Origin: JABFSM01 sp963762545
Lineage (GTDB): Bacteria > Gemmatimonadota > Gemmatimonadetes > Gemmatimonadales > GWC2-71-9
Length of the DNA stretch: 64,000 nucleotides
Reading direction: 5' to 3'
Assembly: GCA_963762545.1 (NCBI GenBank)
Contig: CAVXLC010000003.1
Span: forward strand, 186,001 to 250,000
Shown here: positions 9,255-18,408 of the stretch, in pieces
Layout of the letters: every line of letters starts with the position of its first letter
How positions within the stretch are numbered: the stretch's first letter is position 1
Notes under the pieces: generated by a model
Databases searched by the model: none
Seen by the model: only the letters and a program-made list of their open reading frames with translations
What the model was told of the DNA's origin: nothing
Program-made: the position numbers and the translations under genes

Positions 9255-9835
9255 GCGCGTCCGGGTCCCTGCGGCAGGGCGTCTTCCTCGATCGCGACGG
9301 CACCATCCTCAACGATCCCGGCTACCTTCGCGATCCGGCCCTGGTCGCCCTGCTCCACGGAGCCGGGCCGGCCATCGCGAAGCTCAATCGAGCCGGCCTG
9401 CTCGTCATCGTGGTCACCAACCAATCCGGCATCTCGCGAGGGCTCGTGACCGAGGCGGAGTACCGCGGCGTGGCCGCCCGCCTCGACCAGGTGCTCCGGC
9501 CGTTCGGCGCGAAGATCGACGCGAGCTATCACTGTCCCCACGCTCCCGAGCGCGATGGACCCTGCGCCTGCCGGAAGCCGGGCCTCCTGCTCTTCGAGCG
9601 CGCCGCGCGGGACCACGGGATCGACCTGGCCGCGTCCTGGTGGGTGGGGGATCGGCTGAACGACGTGCTGCCCGCGGCGGCGTTGGGCGGAACCGGCCTC
9701 CTGGTCGAGACCGGCGAGGGGCCCAGCCACCGTGACGCGGCTCGGGCCCGGGGCTTCGGGGTCGTGTCCGGTTTGGACGAGGCGGTCGAACGGATTCTGT
9801 CGGCGTCAGGCGACGGTCCGGATAGCGCGGCCTAG
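9251..9835 (+). CDS. gmhB: D-glycero-beta-D-manno-heptose 1,7-bisphosphate 7-phosphatase-like HAD hydrolase
   Basis: The 194-residue HAD-IIIA phosphatase starts at the ATG that overlaps the selA stop (ATGA). The nucleophile motif is FLDRDGT (D14, D16). Motif II is VVTNQSG. The zinc-binding loop CPHAPERDGPCAC is the GmhB hallmark, and WWVGDRLND is motif IV. GmhB dephosphorylates heptose bisphosphate on the way to ADP-heptose for LPS core, consistent with a Gram-negative envelope. A related histidinol-phosphate phosphatase activity cannot be excluded. Its TAG stop shares the CTAG tetranucleotide with the convergent DUF1835 gene. Confidence 0.85.
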   Translation: MSASGSLRQGVFLDRDGTILNDPGYLRDPALVALLHGAGPAIAKLNRAGLLVIVVTNQSGISRGLVTEAEYRGVAARLDQVLRPFGAKIDASYHCPHAPERDGPCACRKPGLLLFERAARDHGIDLAASWWVGDRLNDVLPAAALGGTGLLVETGEGPSHRDAARARGFGVVSGLDEAVERILSASGDGPDSAA

Positions 9836-10947
9836 CTCCGGCGCCGCTCCACCAGCCGTTCCAGATCCGGATCCCAGCGCCACCGGGGGTGCGGTCCGTG
9901 GAGGGTGACCCCGCCGATCTGCCGCGTCGCGCCCGAGAGTTCGCACCAGTCCGCGTGCCCGCGCAGGACGTCCTGCCCCGCTGGAGTGAGCCGAATCGTC
10001 TGAGTCCGGAGCCCGGCACCGGCACGGGCCGTAGGCAGGACCGTTCCGGCCGTCGCGGGCAGCCGCCCGAAACGGGGGTGGGATCCGGCCAGCAGCGGGT
10101 GCGATCCCGCCGCGAGGTCGCGCAGCACCGCGTAGAACATCGCGTCCCCCATGAAGGGACGCGGTTCCCGCTCCTGGACCCGCAGAAAGGCCGCTCCGGC
10201 GCTCTGGGCCCCGCCGTCGATCGCTTCGAGCGCGAGCTGCGCCGTACGCGGGAGGCCGTTGCGGGTGGAGGGATACTCCGCCAGATAGCGCGTGACCGCC
10301 CCGGGAAGAAACGGCAGCGCCCGGCTCCGCGATCGCGCCAGCCGGATCAGATGCCTGGGGTGGGGGGCGTTGAACGCGGCCCACGCCTCCCCGGCCAGCT
10401 CGAACTGGCGCCGGGTAACCGGTCGGCGGGTGGGCAGGAGTCCCGCGAGGTCAGCGGGGCCGAGCTGGCCCAGACCGACGAAGCGCGCGACACCCGGAAA
10501 GCTGCCGATACAGATGAGCGAGATCCTGGCCCGATCGGCCAGCGGACGCAGGCGATGCAACAGGTACACCAGGATTACCTGATCGAACAGGTCGGCCTCG
10601 AACCAGAGCACCGTCTCGTCGTAGCTCGGGCACTGATCCACTCGCCAGTCGGCGCCCATCAGCTCGCGATAGGTCTCCGCCATGGGCATCTGGTACCGGG
10701 AAGACAGATAGGCGGCCCGCTCCCGCTGCCGGTCGGTCTCGCGGGCATGGTGGTGCAGCGGCCCTTCCGAGAGAGCGTCGGCCCAGCGGACCCTGTCGCC
10801 GGGCACCCCGGCCCGGTCGAGCGTCTCGAGGATGTCGTCCCCGCACCGGATATGGAGAAACGGACGCGGGTCCGGGGGCTGGGCGAGTTTATATTTGCGC
10901 GCTATGCGCTTGCGGGTGGCCGTGCTGGTGTCGGGCAAAGGCAGCAA
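9832..10947 (-). CDS. DUF1835 domain protein, uncertain start
   Basis: The N-terminal LHIRCGDDILETL and WADALSEGPLHH blocks match DUF1835, followed by a family-typical acidic segment (LWFEADLFDQ) and a long C-terminal region of about 200 residues. Function is unknown. No ATG, GTG or TTG occurs in frame between purN's start and the conserved block. The nearest starts are TTG at 10938 or 10947, both inside the antisense purN coding region; a GGAGG-like sequence precedes 10947. The 5' ends of the two divergent genes would then overlap by about 35-44 nt. The stop TAG is shared palindromically with gmhB. The body is solid; the start is weak. Confidence 0.7.
   Translation of the reverse strand: MLPLPDTSTATRKRIARKYKLAQPPDPRPFLHIRCGDDILETLDRAGVPGDRVRWADALSEGPLHHHARETDRQRERAAYLSSRYQMPMAETYRELMGADWRVDQCPSYDETVLWFEADLFDQVILVYLLHRLRPLADRARISLICIGSFPGVARFVGLGQLGPADLAGLLPTRRPVTRRQFELAGEAWAAFNAPHPRHLIRLARSRSRALPFLPGAVTRYLAEYPSTRNGLPRTAQLALEAIDGGAQSAGAAFLRVQEREPRPFMGDAMFYAVLRDLAAGSHPLLAGSHPRFGRLPATAGTVLPTARAGAGLRTQTIRLTPAGQDVLRGHADWCELSGATRQIGGVTLHGPHPRWRWDPDLERLVERRRS
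10890..10895 (+). promoter_or_regulatory. candidate -10 box (TATATT) for leaderless purN
   Basis: TATATT stands out in GC-rich surroundings and ends 8 nt before the purN ATG at 10904, the same spacing as at prs. No Shine-Dalgarno and no convincing -35 are visible. It lies inside the 5' coding part of the divergent DUF1835 gene. Confidence 0.4.
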
Positions 10948-11491
10948 TCTGGCGGCCCTCCTCCGCGCGCTCGGTCCGGCTGCCCCGGCGCAGGTCGTGC
11001 TGGTGATGAGCGATCGAGCCCAGGCCGGCGGACTCGAGCTGGCCCGCCGGGCCGGCGTGCCGACGCACGTGTTCAATGATATCGCAGATGCCGGGGAATG
11101 GCTTCGTCTCCTGGCCGCCGCCGACGTCGGGCTGGTGGTGCTCGCCGGGTTCCTGAAGAAGGTACCGACGGCGGTCGTCGAGGCCTGGCGCGGCCGGATG
11201 ATCAACATCCATCCCGCCCTGCTCCCCCGGCATGGCGGTGCCGGGATGTACGGGGGACGGGTGCACCGGGCGGTGCTCGACAGCGGCGATCCCGTCTCCG
11301 GCGCGACGGTGCACCTGGTCACCGAGGAGTACGACCGTGGGCCGGTGCTCGGGCAGGCAGCCGTGCCGGTGCTGCCCGACGACACCGCGGAAACCCTGGC
11401 GTCCCGCGTGCTGGACGTAGAACACCGGTTGCTTCCCGCGGCGGTGCTTGCCGCGGCCGAAGCCGGGCGACCGGTGCCCTTTGCTCTCTAA
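10904..11491 (+). CDS. purN: phosphoribosylglycinamide formyltransferase
   Basis: The 195-residue enzyme transfers formyl from 10-formyl-THF to GAR, the third step of purine synthesis. The N-terminal VLVSGKGSNLAAL loop binds the phosphate, NIHPALLPR carries the catalytic Asn-His, and HLVTEEYDRGPVL carries the catalytic Asp. I choose the ATG at 10904 because it puts the conserved VLVSGKGSN at the expected distance; the upstream extension is not conserved. It is 18 nt upstream of purH, the next folate-dependent purine enzyme. Confidence 0.95.
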   Translation: MRLRVAVLVSGKGSNLAALLRALGPAAPAQVVLVMSDRAQAGGLELARRAGVPTHVFNDIADAGEWLRLLAAADVGLVVLAGFLKKVPTAVVEAWRGRMINIHPALLPRHGGAGMYGGRVHRAVLDSGDPVSGATVHLVTEEYDRGPVLGQAAVPVLPDDTAETLASRVLDVEHRLLPAAVLAAAEAGRPVPFAL

Positions 11492-11509
11492 CCCCCTGGC
11501 GCCCTGACC

Positions 11510-13039
11510 ATGCCCCGTGCGCTCATTTCCGTCAGCGACAAACGCGGCATCGTGGACTTCGCCCGCGGCTTGATCGAGCTGGGGTGGGAGGTCGTCTCGA
11601 CCGGAGGTACCGCCGCCACGCTCGGCAAGGCCGGGCTTCCGGTCACCCCCGTGGATCAGGTCACCGGTTTTCCGGAAATCCTCGACGGACGGGTCAAGAC
11701 GCTCCACCCCGCCATCCACGCCGGACTGCTGGCCCGGCCCCAGATCGAGGGCCACCGCCGGGAGCTGGAGTCCCACAAGATCAGCTCCTTCCAGCTCGTC
11801 GCGGTCAATCTCTATCCGTTCCAGGCCACCATCGCCCATCCGTCCGCGACGCTCGAAGACGCGATCGAAAACATCGACGTGGGCGGCCCGTCGATGCTCC
11901 GTTCCGCGGCCAAGAACTACGAGAACGTGATTCCGGTTGTCGATCCCACCGATTACCGGATGGTGCTCGACACCCTGCGAAAGGGCTCGATGGCGAACGA
12001 GTGCCGGCGCGCGCTGGCGGCCAAGGTCTACGGCCACACCGCTGAATACGACACCGCGGTGGCCGGCTACCTGACCGCCCGCGACGAGGGACTGCCGCCG
12101 AGAATCAACCTCTCGGTGGAACGCATGCAGGAGCTCCGGTACGGCGAGAACCCCCAGCAACGCGCGGCCCTCTATGCCACCGAGGAGCCCCGGGGCATTC
12201 GGGATCTGAAGCAGCGGCAGGGCAAGGATCTGTCCTTCAACAATCTGATGGACATCGACGCCGCCACCGCCGCGGTGGGCGCCTGGAAGAACCGGCCGGC
12301 CTGCGCCATCCTGAAGCACACCACGCCCTGCGGCATCGCGGTCGGCCGCACCGCGCTGGAGGCGCTGACCAAGGCCCGCGCCACCGACCCGGTGGCCTCG
12401 TTCGGGGGAGTCATCGCCTGCAACACCGTGGTGGACCGGGAAATGGCGGAGTCGCTGCGCGAGCTGTTCGTCGAGGTGATCGTCGCGCCCTCGATCCCCG
12501 AAGACGCGCTCGCGATCTTTGCCGAGAAGAAGAACCTCCGGGTCGTGGAGCTCCCCATTGGAACCCCCGCGGGATCGCTCGACTGGAAGAGCGTTCGCGG
12601 CGGCTTCCTGGTGCAGGATCGGTTCAGCTTCGACCCCTCGGAGGAAGGCTGGAAGGTGGTGACGACCCGGGGCCCCTCGCCGGAGGAATGGAACGACCTG
12701 CGGTTTGCCTGGACCGCGGTGGCCTCGGTCAAGTCCAACGCCATCCTGCTGGCCAACAAGGAGCAGGCCATCGGTATCGGCGCGGGGCAGATGAGCCGGG
12801 TGGATGCGGTGTTCTTCGCGATCCACAAGGCCCGCCAGCAGCACCACGTCACCGAGGGCGCGGCCCTCGCCTCGGACGGGTTCTTCCCATTCCCCGATGG
12901 AGTGGAGGAGGCGGCCCGGGCCGGGATCCGGGCCATCATCCAGCCCGGCGGGTCGGTCCGGGATCCGGAGGTCATTGCCGCGGCCAACCGGTACGGGATC
13001 GCGATGGTGCTCACGGGCAAACGGATGTTCAGACACTAG
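11510..13039 (+). CDS. purH: bifunctional AICAR transformylase / IMP cyclohydrolase
   Basis: The 509-residue protein catalyses the last two steps to IMP. The N-terminal MGS-like cyclohydrolase domain (about 1-190) begins ALISVSDKRGIVDFA. The transformylase domain follows, with RYGENPQQ and CAILKHTTPCG (catalytic Lys-His) and the conserved ending VLTGKRMFRH. Length is normal. It sits directly after purN, probably cotranscribed, and 10 nt before the DUF2723 gene. No clear Shine-Dalgarno precedes its ATG. Confidence 0.96.
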   Translation: MPRALISVSDKRGIVDFARGLIELGWEVVSTGGTAATLGKAGLPVTPVDQVTGFPEILDGRVKTLHPAIHAGLLARPQIEGHRRELESHKISSFQLVAVNLYPFQATIAHPSATLEDAIENIDVGGPSMLRSAAKNYENVIPVVDPTDYRMVLDTLRKGSMANECRRALAAKVYGHTAEYDTAVAGYLTARDEGLPPRINLSVERMQELRYGENPQQRAALYATEEPRGIRDLKQRQGKDLSFNNLMDIDAATAAVGAWKNRPACAILKHTTPCGIAVGRTALEALTKARATDPVASFGGVIACNTVVDREMAESLRELFVEVIVAPSIPEDALAIFAEKKNLRVVELPIGTPAGSLDWKSVRGGFLVQDRFSFDPSEEGWKVVTTRGPSPEEWNDLRFAWTAVASVKSNAILLANKEQAIGIGAGQMSRVDAVFFAIHKARQQHHVTEGAALASDGFFPFPDGVEEAARAGIRAIIQPGGSVRDPEVIAAANRYGIAMVLTGKRMFRH

Positions 13040-13049
13040 TCGGGAGCCT

Positions 13050-15344
13050 ATGGCCGAAACGCAGCGCACCCCCCCTCCCTACGGCTTCGCCGCCGTGGCG
13101 GCCCTCGTGGTCCTCGTCGTGTACGTGGCCACCCTGGCGCCTACCACTGCGTTCTGGGATACCTCGGAATACATCGCGGCCGCCAGGGTCCTCGGCATTC
13201 CTCATCCGCCGGGTAACCCGCTGTTCGTGATGCTGGCCCATGCGTTCGGACTCCTGCCCCTCTCGGCGTCCTACGCCGTCCGGGTCAACCTGTTCGCGGC
13301 GGTCACCAGCGCCCTATCGGCTGGAGTCTGGTTCCTGGTGGCCGAGCGATGGCTCCGGAACCTGGTGCCCGACCGGGCGGTCCGGCTGGGCGCGGCCTTT
13401 GCCGGCGTACTGGTCGGGGCGCTGTCCTGGACGGTGTGGAACCAGTCCACCGTCAACGAGAAGGTCTACACCCTCTCGATGCTGTCGATGGCGGTGGTCA
13501 CCTGGCTCGCGGTGCACTGGGGCGACGACGAGGCCGGGCAGCACCGGGACCGCTGGCTCATCCTCATCGCGTTCGTCATCGCGCTCTCCAGCACCAATCA
13601 CATGATGGGCGTGCTGGCGCTGCCGGCGGTCGGCATCTACGTCCTCTGGACCGACTGGCGAGTGCTGCTCAAGCCCTGGGCCGCGCTCATGGGATGGCTG
13701 CTTCTGCTGGGCGTCTCCGGCCAGCTGGGCCAGCTGATCTTCGAGCTCATGGGCCGCGCGCCCGTCGATCCCATTACCGGCCTGGGCGGCGCCGTCCTGC
13801 TGGGCCTGCTGGGCTGGGCCCTGGTGGAAGACCGGAAGAACCCGCTCCTCTACCTCGGCATTGCCGCCGTGATCATCGGACTCAGCCCGAACTACATCTT
13901 CCTCCCGATGCGGGCGGCGCAGTTCCCCCCGATCAACGAAGGCGAGCCGGTCGGGTTCTTCAGCCGCGCCCTGATGGACGTGCTCAATCGGGTGCAGTAC
14001 GGCAAGCCGCCGGTCACCGACCGGCAGGCGGACATCATCGACCAGTTCGCCAACTACTGGCAGTACTTCACCTGGCAGTTCAGCCACGACTGGTCGGGGC
14101 TGCGTCCCGTCGTCACGGCGGTGTTCGCCATCACCGGCCTGAGCGGGCTCTGGACCCTGATCAAGAAGGACCGCCGGGCCGGCATCGCGGCCCTGGCGAT
14201 GATCCTCACCCTGACGGTGGCGCTGGTCTGGTATCTCAATTTCAAGTACGGCTTCTCGAGACATCCCGAGATCCCCAACGACAACCACGAGGTCCGCGAG
14301 CGGGACTACTTCTTTATCTGCTCCTTTGCGTTCTTCGGAACCGTGGTGGCCGCCGGCCTCGGGGCCGCCGCCCAGGCCGCGGTGGAGAGCTTCCGGACCA
14401 GGCTCGCCGCCATTCCGGTGCTGGCGCTCGCGCTGATTCCTTTGTTCGCCAACCACACCACGGCAAGCCGGGCCGGCGAGTATGTCGCCCGGGACTTTGC
14501 CATCGACCTGCTCGAGTCGGTGGAGCCCTACGGCATCCTCATCACCGCCGGCGACAACGACACCTTCCCCCTCTGGTACGCCCAGGAAGTCGAGGGCGTC
14601 CGCCGCGACGTGACCCTGGTCAACCTCTCGCTGGCCAATACCGACTGGCACCTTCGCCAGCTGCGCCGGCGCCCACAGGCGGATTTCGATCCATCCACGT
14701 CCATCGATCTGTGGAAGCCACGGACCGACTCGGCCCGCACCCTGCTCGGCGTGCCCGGGCCGGAGGGGTGGAGCAAGCCGAAGACCCCGGTCTTCAGCCT
14801 GAGCGAAACCGAGCTCGACAGCTTGCCCGAGTACTCCCGGGTACCCAAGGGAAAAGGACTGCAGTACGGAGACCTGACCCTCATCCTGGGCGACGAGATC
14901 CTCCAGCGCAGCGACCTCGCCACCATCCTGCTGATCCGGGACAATCTCGGCAAGCGTCCGATCAACTTCGCCTGGAGCGCGGGGCCCTGGCCCGACCAGA
15001 CCCTCGGGCTCACCGAGTACCTGGTGTCCCAGGGGCTGGTCCGGAAACTCTACACCAAACGGGTGGATACGACCGCCAATATCGTGTTGACGCCGATGGG
15101 CTACACCGACCTCGAGCGCACCAAGAGCCTGCTCAAGGCCTACCGCTGGCAGAGCGCTGCCCGGGAGCGGCCCGGCGGGTGGAATGACGTACCGTCCGCC
15201 TCGATCCTCAGACTCTATTCGATCATCTACGGGGGGATGGCCGGAACCCTGCGGGAGCATGGCGACAGCTCGCTCGCGGCCCTGGCCGATTCGATCAGCA
15301 AGCAGGTGGATGCCCAGGTCCGAAAGGGCAGTCAGCGGCAGTAG
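13050..15344 (+). CDS. DUF2723 polytopic membrane protein (glycosyltransferase-like)
   Basis: I choose the ATG at 13050, which has a CGGGAG Shine-Dalgarno; the upstream frame is purH shadow. The 764-residue protein opens with a hydrophobic helix, then FWDTSEYIAAA and GIPHPPGNPLF, the DUF2723 signature that resembles the acidic catalytic loop of protein O-mannosyltransferases (GT-C fold). About ten hydrophobic helices span residues 10-470. A soluble C-terminal part follows, with AGDNDTFPLWYAQ. It probably transfers sugars at the periplasmic face or belongs to the TMEM260-like group; the substrate is unknown. It ends 33 nt before tRNA-Ser(UGA). Confidence 0.85.
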   Translation: MAETQRTPPPYGFAAVAALVVLVVYVATLAPTTAFWDTSEYIAAARVLGIPHPPGNPLFVMLAHAFGLLPLSASYAVRVNLFAAVTSALSAGVWFLVAERWLRNLVPDRAVRLGAAFAGVLVGALSWTVWNQSTVNEKVYTLSMLSMAVVTWLAVHWGDDEAGQHRDRWLILIAFVIALSSTNHMMGVLALPAVGIYVLWTDWRVLLKPWAALMGWLLLLGVSGQLGQLIFELMGRAPVDPITGLGGAVLLGLLGWALVEDRKNPLLYLGIAAVIIGLSPNYIFLPMRAAQFPPINEGEPVGFFSRALMDVLNRVQYGKPPVTDRQADIIDQFANYWQYFTWQFSHDWSGLRPVVTAVFAITGLSGLWTLIKKDRRAGIAALAMILTLTVALVWYLNFKYGFSRHPEIPNDNHEVRERDYFFICSFAFFGTVVAAGLGAAAQAAVESFRTRLAAIPVLALALIPLFANHTTASRAGEYVARDFAIDLLESVEPYGILITAGDNDTFPLWYAQEVEGVRRDVTLVNLSLANTDWHLRQLRRRPQADFDPSTSIDLWKPRTDSARTLLGVPGPEGWSKPKTPVFSLSETELDSLPEYSRVPKGKGLQYGDLTLILGDEILQRSDLATILLIRDNLGKRPINFAWSAGPWPDQTLGLTEYLVSQGLVRKLYTKRVDTTANIVLTPMGYTDLERTKSLLKAYRWQSAARERPGGWNDVPSASILRLYSIIYGGMAGTLREHGDSSLAALADSISKQVDAQVRKGSQRQ

Positions 15345-15377
15345 TACGGCGTCTTGAGGTCCCGTGCCGGCCCGCAA

Positions 15378-15464
15378 GGCGTGGTGGCCGAGTGGTTTAA
15401 GGCAGCGGTCTTGAAAACCGCCAAGGGGGAAACTCCTTCGTGAGTTCGAATCTCACCCACGCCG
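15378..15464 (+). tRNA. tRNA-Ser(UGA)
   Basis: A cloverleaf can be drawn by hand: acceptor GGCGTGG pairs with CCACGCC, the anticodon loop CTTGAAA gives anticodon TGA at 15412-15414, and a long variable arm marks the class II serine type. The T arm contains GTTCGAATC and the discriminator is G. The 3' CCA is not encoded. The length is 87 nt. Confidence 0.95.
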
Positions 15465-15554
15465 TTTCTCAAAATGTGTTCATTTTCCACCGCGTGAAGC
15501 GTCTCCAAGGACGGAAGTCCCTGGAAACCAGTCTTCGCGGTCGAGGAGGAACAC

Positions 15555-16166
15555 GTGTCATTCAAGCAGCGGCGCGGCGCCCTGGTGCACCTCGGAGTCG
15601 CCGGGATGCTCGCGGGTTTGGCGGTCGGGTGCGGAAAGAAGGATCGGCCGGTCGACTCAAACGAGCAGACATTCGCGGACTTCGGGAAGCGCGTCGATGA
15701 CTATGTAGCCCTTCGAAACAAGCTGGCGGATTCGGTCGGTCCGCTGGACCCCGAAATGAGCCAGAACGAGATCGCCGCGAGGTCCACCAAGCTCGCCAAT
15801 GCGATCATCGCAGCGCGGCAAAGCACCAAACCGGGAGACATCTTTACTCCCGAGGTGGCGGCGGTCATGGCCACGCTGATCAAGCAGGAGTACAGCCGCA
15901 GGCCTCAGCGAATCCTCGAGACCCGCGGCGACGCGCAGGAGGAGCTCAAGGAAGAACACCCCGACTTCCTGCCGCAGATCAACCAGATCTATCCCACCGG
16001 CGCTCCGCTGGCCACGTTTCCGGCAACACTGCTGCCCCTGCTCCCGGCGCTCCCCAAGGAAATCGAGTATCGGATCGTCAGGACATACCTCCTGCTCCGG
16101 GACATCGAGGCCAACGTCATCGTGGACGTCATGCCCAACGCCGTCCCGCAGGAGACGCTGCCATGA
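15555..16166 (+). CDS. secreted lipoprotein, unknown function
   Basis: The GTG at 15555 is chosen because an AGGAGGA Shine-Dalgarno ends about 5 nt before it. The 203-residue product has basic residues, a hydrophobic helix and the lipobox LAVGC, followed by GKKD. The mature part is mostly helical and charged, with a conserved-looking LLPLLPALPKEIEYR segment near the C-terminus. No family is recognised. It overlaps the metallophosphoesterase by 4 nt (ATGA), so the two probably act in the same compartment. The 90 nt between tRNA-Ser(UGA) and this gene hold an AT-rich patch but no clear promoter. Confidence 0.75.
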   Translation: MSFKQRRGALVHLGVAGMLAGLAVGCGKKDRPVDSNEQTFADFGKRVDDYVALRNKLADSVGPLDPEMSQNEIAARSTKLANAIIAARQSTKPGDIFTPEVAAVMATLIKQEYSRRPQRILETRGDAQEELKEEHPDFLPQINQIYPTGAPLATFPATLLPLLPALPKEIEYRIVRTYLLLRDIEANVIVDVMPNAVPQETLP

Positions 16167-17206
16167 GGACACTGCCCCGAATCGGGCTGGCGGTCCTGGC
16201 CTGCTGCTGGACCGCGTCCCTCGCCGCGCAGACCATCGCGCTCCCCAATCGCAAGGGATCCCAGAAATTCGTCGTGATCGGGGACGCCGGGACCGGTGAC
16301 AAGGCGCAGTACGCCGTGGCGGCCACGATTACCAAGGTGCACGCGCTCTTCCCCTTCACGTTCGCGGTCATGCTGGGCGACAACCTCTACGGCGGGGAAC
16401 GACCCCAGGACTTTGCCAACAAGTTCGAGTTGCCCTACAAGGCACTCCTCGACGACAAGGTCGAATTCAATGCCGCCCTGGGGAATCACGACGATCCCAA
16501 CCAGCGCTACTACAAACTGTTCAACATGGGCGGCGAGCGGTACCGGACTTACAGGAAGGGCAACATCCGCTTCTTCATTCTGGACAGCAATTACCTCGAT
16601 CCCGATCAGGTGAAATGGCTCGAGAAGGAGCTGGCCGCATCGGGATCGGATTGGAAGATCGCCTACTTCCATCACCCGCTCTACACCACGGCCTCGCGGG
16701 GCCCCGAGCTGGAGAACCGGAAGATCCTGGAGCCGCTGTTCGTCAAGTACGGCGTGGATGTGGTCTTTTCCGGCCACGAGCATATCTACGAACGGATCTG
16801 GCCCCAGAAGGGTATTCAGTACTTCACTGCGGGCGGCGCGGCCAAGCTGAACCGGAACGACACCCATCAAGGCGATCTCACCGAGGTCGGCTTTGCCACC
16901 GACCGCAGCTTCATGATTGTGGAGGTTGCCGGGGACTCGATGTTCTTCCAGGCGATCAGCGGAGCCGGCGCGACGATCGACAAGGGGATCATTGCCCGGC
17001 ACCTGGGACTCGATGCGAAGACTGTAGCCTCTGCCGCGCCGGTCGTAACCCGGAAGACCACCGTCACGAAGACACCGCGCAAGACCACCACTACCACCAA
17101 GCGGACCCCACCCCTCAAGGCCGTGCCGCCCCGGACACCCCCCAAGCCGGCCCCTGCCAAGCCGCCCCCGACAGGTGGCCGCAGGGGGGCCCTGGCACAC
17201 CTCTAG
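16163..17206 (+). CDS. secreted calcineurin-like metallophosphoesterase
   Basis: The 347-residue protein has a signal peptide ending around SLAAQT. The metallophosphoesterase motifs are all present: GDAG, GDN (in MLGDNLYGG), GNHDD, FHHP and GHEHIYER. These coordinate the two-metal centre of purple-acid-phosphatase-like enzymes. The last 60 or so residues are a Thr/Lys then Pro/Lys-rich tail, probably disordered or cell-wall spanning. It is likely a periplasmic or surface phosphatase; the substrate is unknown. A weak AGGAG lies about 9 nt before the ATG. Confidence 0.88.
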   Translation: MRTLPRIGLAVLACCWTASLAAQTIALPNRKGSQKFVVIGDAGTGDKAQYAVAATITKVHALFPFTFAVMLGDNLYGGERPQDFANKFELPYKALLDDKVEFNAALGNHDDPNQRYYKLFNMGGERYRTYRKGNIRFFILDSNYLDPDQVKWLEKELAASGSDWKIAYFHHPLYTTASRGPELENRKILEPLFVKYGVDVVFSGHEHIYERIWPQKGIQYFTAGGAAKLNRNDTHQGDLTEVGFATDRSFMIVEVAGDSMFFQAISGAGATIDKGIIARHLGLDAKTVASAAPVVTRKTTVTKTPRKTTTTTKRTPPLKAVPPRTPPKPAPAKPPPTGGRRGALAHL

Positions 17207-17250
17207 CTTGTATACAGTCGCAATCTTTGACACCTCGGAGGGTCACTTTG

Positions 17251-17715
17251 GTGGGAGATCGAATCCTCGGGAACCGTGCCACGTTGGGTAGCGTCGCCCT
17301 TGGAGGCCTCCTGTCCGCGTGCTCGTCTCTGTCCCCCAGTGAACCGGTCCTTCCCGCCGGCGCGACCGAAATCCCGGTGCCGGCGGCCTATGCCGAATGG
17401 CACGCGAAGACCGAGGCCTGCAGCGGCCTCCAGGGCGACTTTTCCACGATCAAATTCTATGTGGTGCCGGGGGTTGAGACGTTTCCCACAAGAGCCGGCG
17501 CCAAGGTCGGAGAGTGGACTTCGGACGGCGTGACCAACCGGATCATTATCGCGGGGAACTACCGGGACTATGAAATGGTGGTGCGGCACGAGCTGCTGCA
17601 TTCTCTGCTTCGCGAAGAGGGACACCCGACCGAGTATTTCGTGACCCGATGCCACCTGACCTGGGACTCCTGGAACGGCCCCCAGGGAGGTGCACCGCCC
17701 CAGCCGGGTGTGTAG
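17251..17715 (+). CDS. HExxH-containing lipoprotein, putative zinc metallopeptidase-like
   Basis: I choose the GTG at 17251 (8 nt after a GGAGGG Shine-Dalgarno); the TTG at 17248 is the alternative. The 154-residue protein has a signal sequence with lipobox LLSAC. The mature domain contains VVRHELLHSLL, a zinc-binding HExxH at H113-H117, followed by a His (EEGHP) and a Cys-containing tail (TRCHLTW). It is shorter than most named gluzincin families and I cannot place it. It is the last plus-strand gene before the convergent cyclophilin, 21 nt away, with no visible terminator. Confidence 0.72.
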   Translation: MGDRILGNRATLGSVALGGLLSACSSLSPSEPVLPAGATEIPVPAAYAEWHAKTEACSGLQGDFSTIKFYVVPGVETFPTRAGAKVGEWTSDGVTNRIIIAGNYRDYEMVVRHELLHSLLREEGHPTEYFVTRCHLTWDSWNGPQGGAPPQPGV

Positions 17716-17736
17716 AGGGAGACGGTTTCTGTAGGG

Positions 17737-18408
17737 CTAACGCAACACTTTCTGCTTCCATTCCCGGACCACCCTGGCTCGCTTGATGAAGTCGAGTTTG
17801 GGATAGACCCGCTCGGCGAAGGCGTTGCCTTTGGCCTCCAGGGAATCCTGGGACGGGCAGGTTCCCTGACTTCCCCGCCGGCACGAATACTCGGCATACA
17901 TCGAATCGATGACGCCGAGACCGCTCGTCACCTCGCCGATCGGTGGGAACCCGAACGTGCTCGTGGTGTCGAGCCGCCGATTGTCACCGAGATTGACGTA
18001 GAGCTGGACTGATCGGGTATTGGGTCCGGCGCGGGCGTAGGCCAGGCGGCCGCGCGTGTTACTCCTGCGGACCGGCTCGTCGGGCAGGTTCCGATCGGTC
18101 CACACCGCCGACAACGCCGGAGTCCCGGCGATCCCCCACTGGACCACGAATCCGGGCACCACGCGAAAGAAGCGCGCCCCGTCGTAGTACCCGTGGGTAA
18201 CCAGGAAGTGGAGCCGGTCCGCGCCGAGACGCGACCAGTCCCGGTGCGCCGCCACGGTGAAAGAACCTCGGCTGGTTTCGAAAACGACCAGAAAACTGTC
18301 CGGTCCGGTCCAGGCCAGATCGCGCGGCGTGGGCGAAAGCAGGGCGGAATGTCCGGCGCAGCTCGCGGCCACTCCCGCCGCGAGCAACAATGAGGCGCCA
18401 AGCGTCAG
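17737..18408 (-). CDS. cyclophilin-type peptidyl-prolyl cis-trans isomerase, exported
   Basis: The core FFRVVPGFVVQWG matches the cyclophilin signature, and the order of strands that follows (GRLAYARAG, QLYVNLGDN, FGFPPIGEV) fits the family. A hydrophobic stretch ending VAASC suggests export, possibly as a lipoprotein. No ATG or GTG is in frame near the N-terminus. The best start is CTG at 18408, which forms a CTGA overlap with the upstream lipoprotein's stop; TTG at 18390 or 18387 would leave almost no signal peptide. It probably assists folding of exported proteins. Confidence 0.78.
   Translation of the reverse strand: MTLGASLLLAAGVAASCAGHSALLSPTPRDLAWTGPDSFLVVFETSRGSFTVAAHRDWSRLGADRLHFLVTHGYYDGARFFRVVPGFVVQWGIAGTPALSAVWTDRNLPDEPVRRSNTRGRLAYARAGPNTRSVQLYVNLGDNRRLDTTSTFGFPPIGEVTSGLGVIDSMYAEYSCRRGSQGTCPSQDSLEAKGNAFAERVYPKLDFIKRARVVREWKQKVLR

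Noticed and set aside
15500..15526. Imperfect hairpin around GGACGGAAGTCC between tRNA-Ser(UGA) and the lipoprotein gene as a terminator
   Set aside because: The core stem is only 4 bp and no T-run follows.
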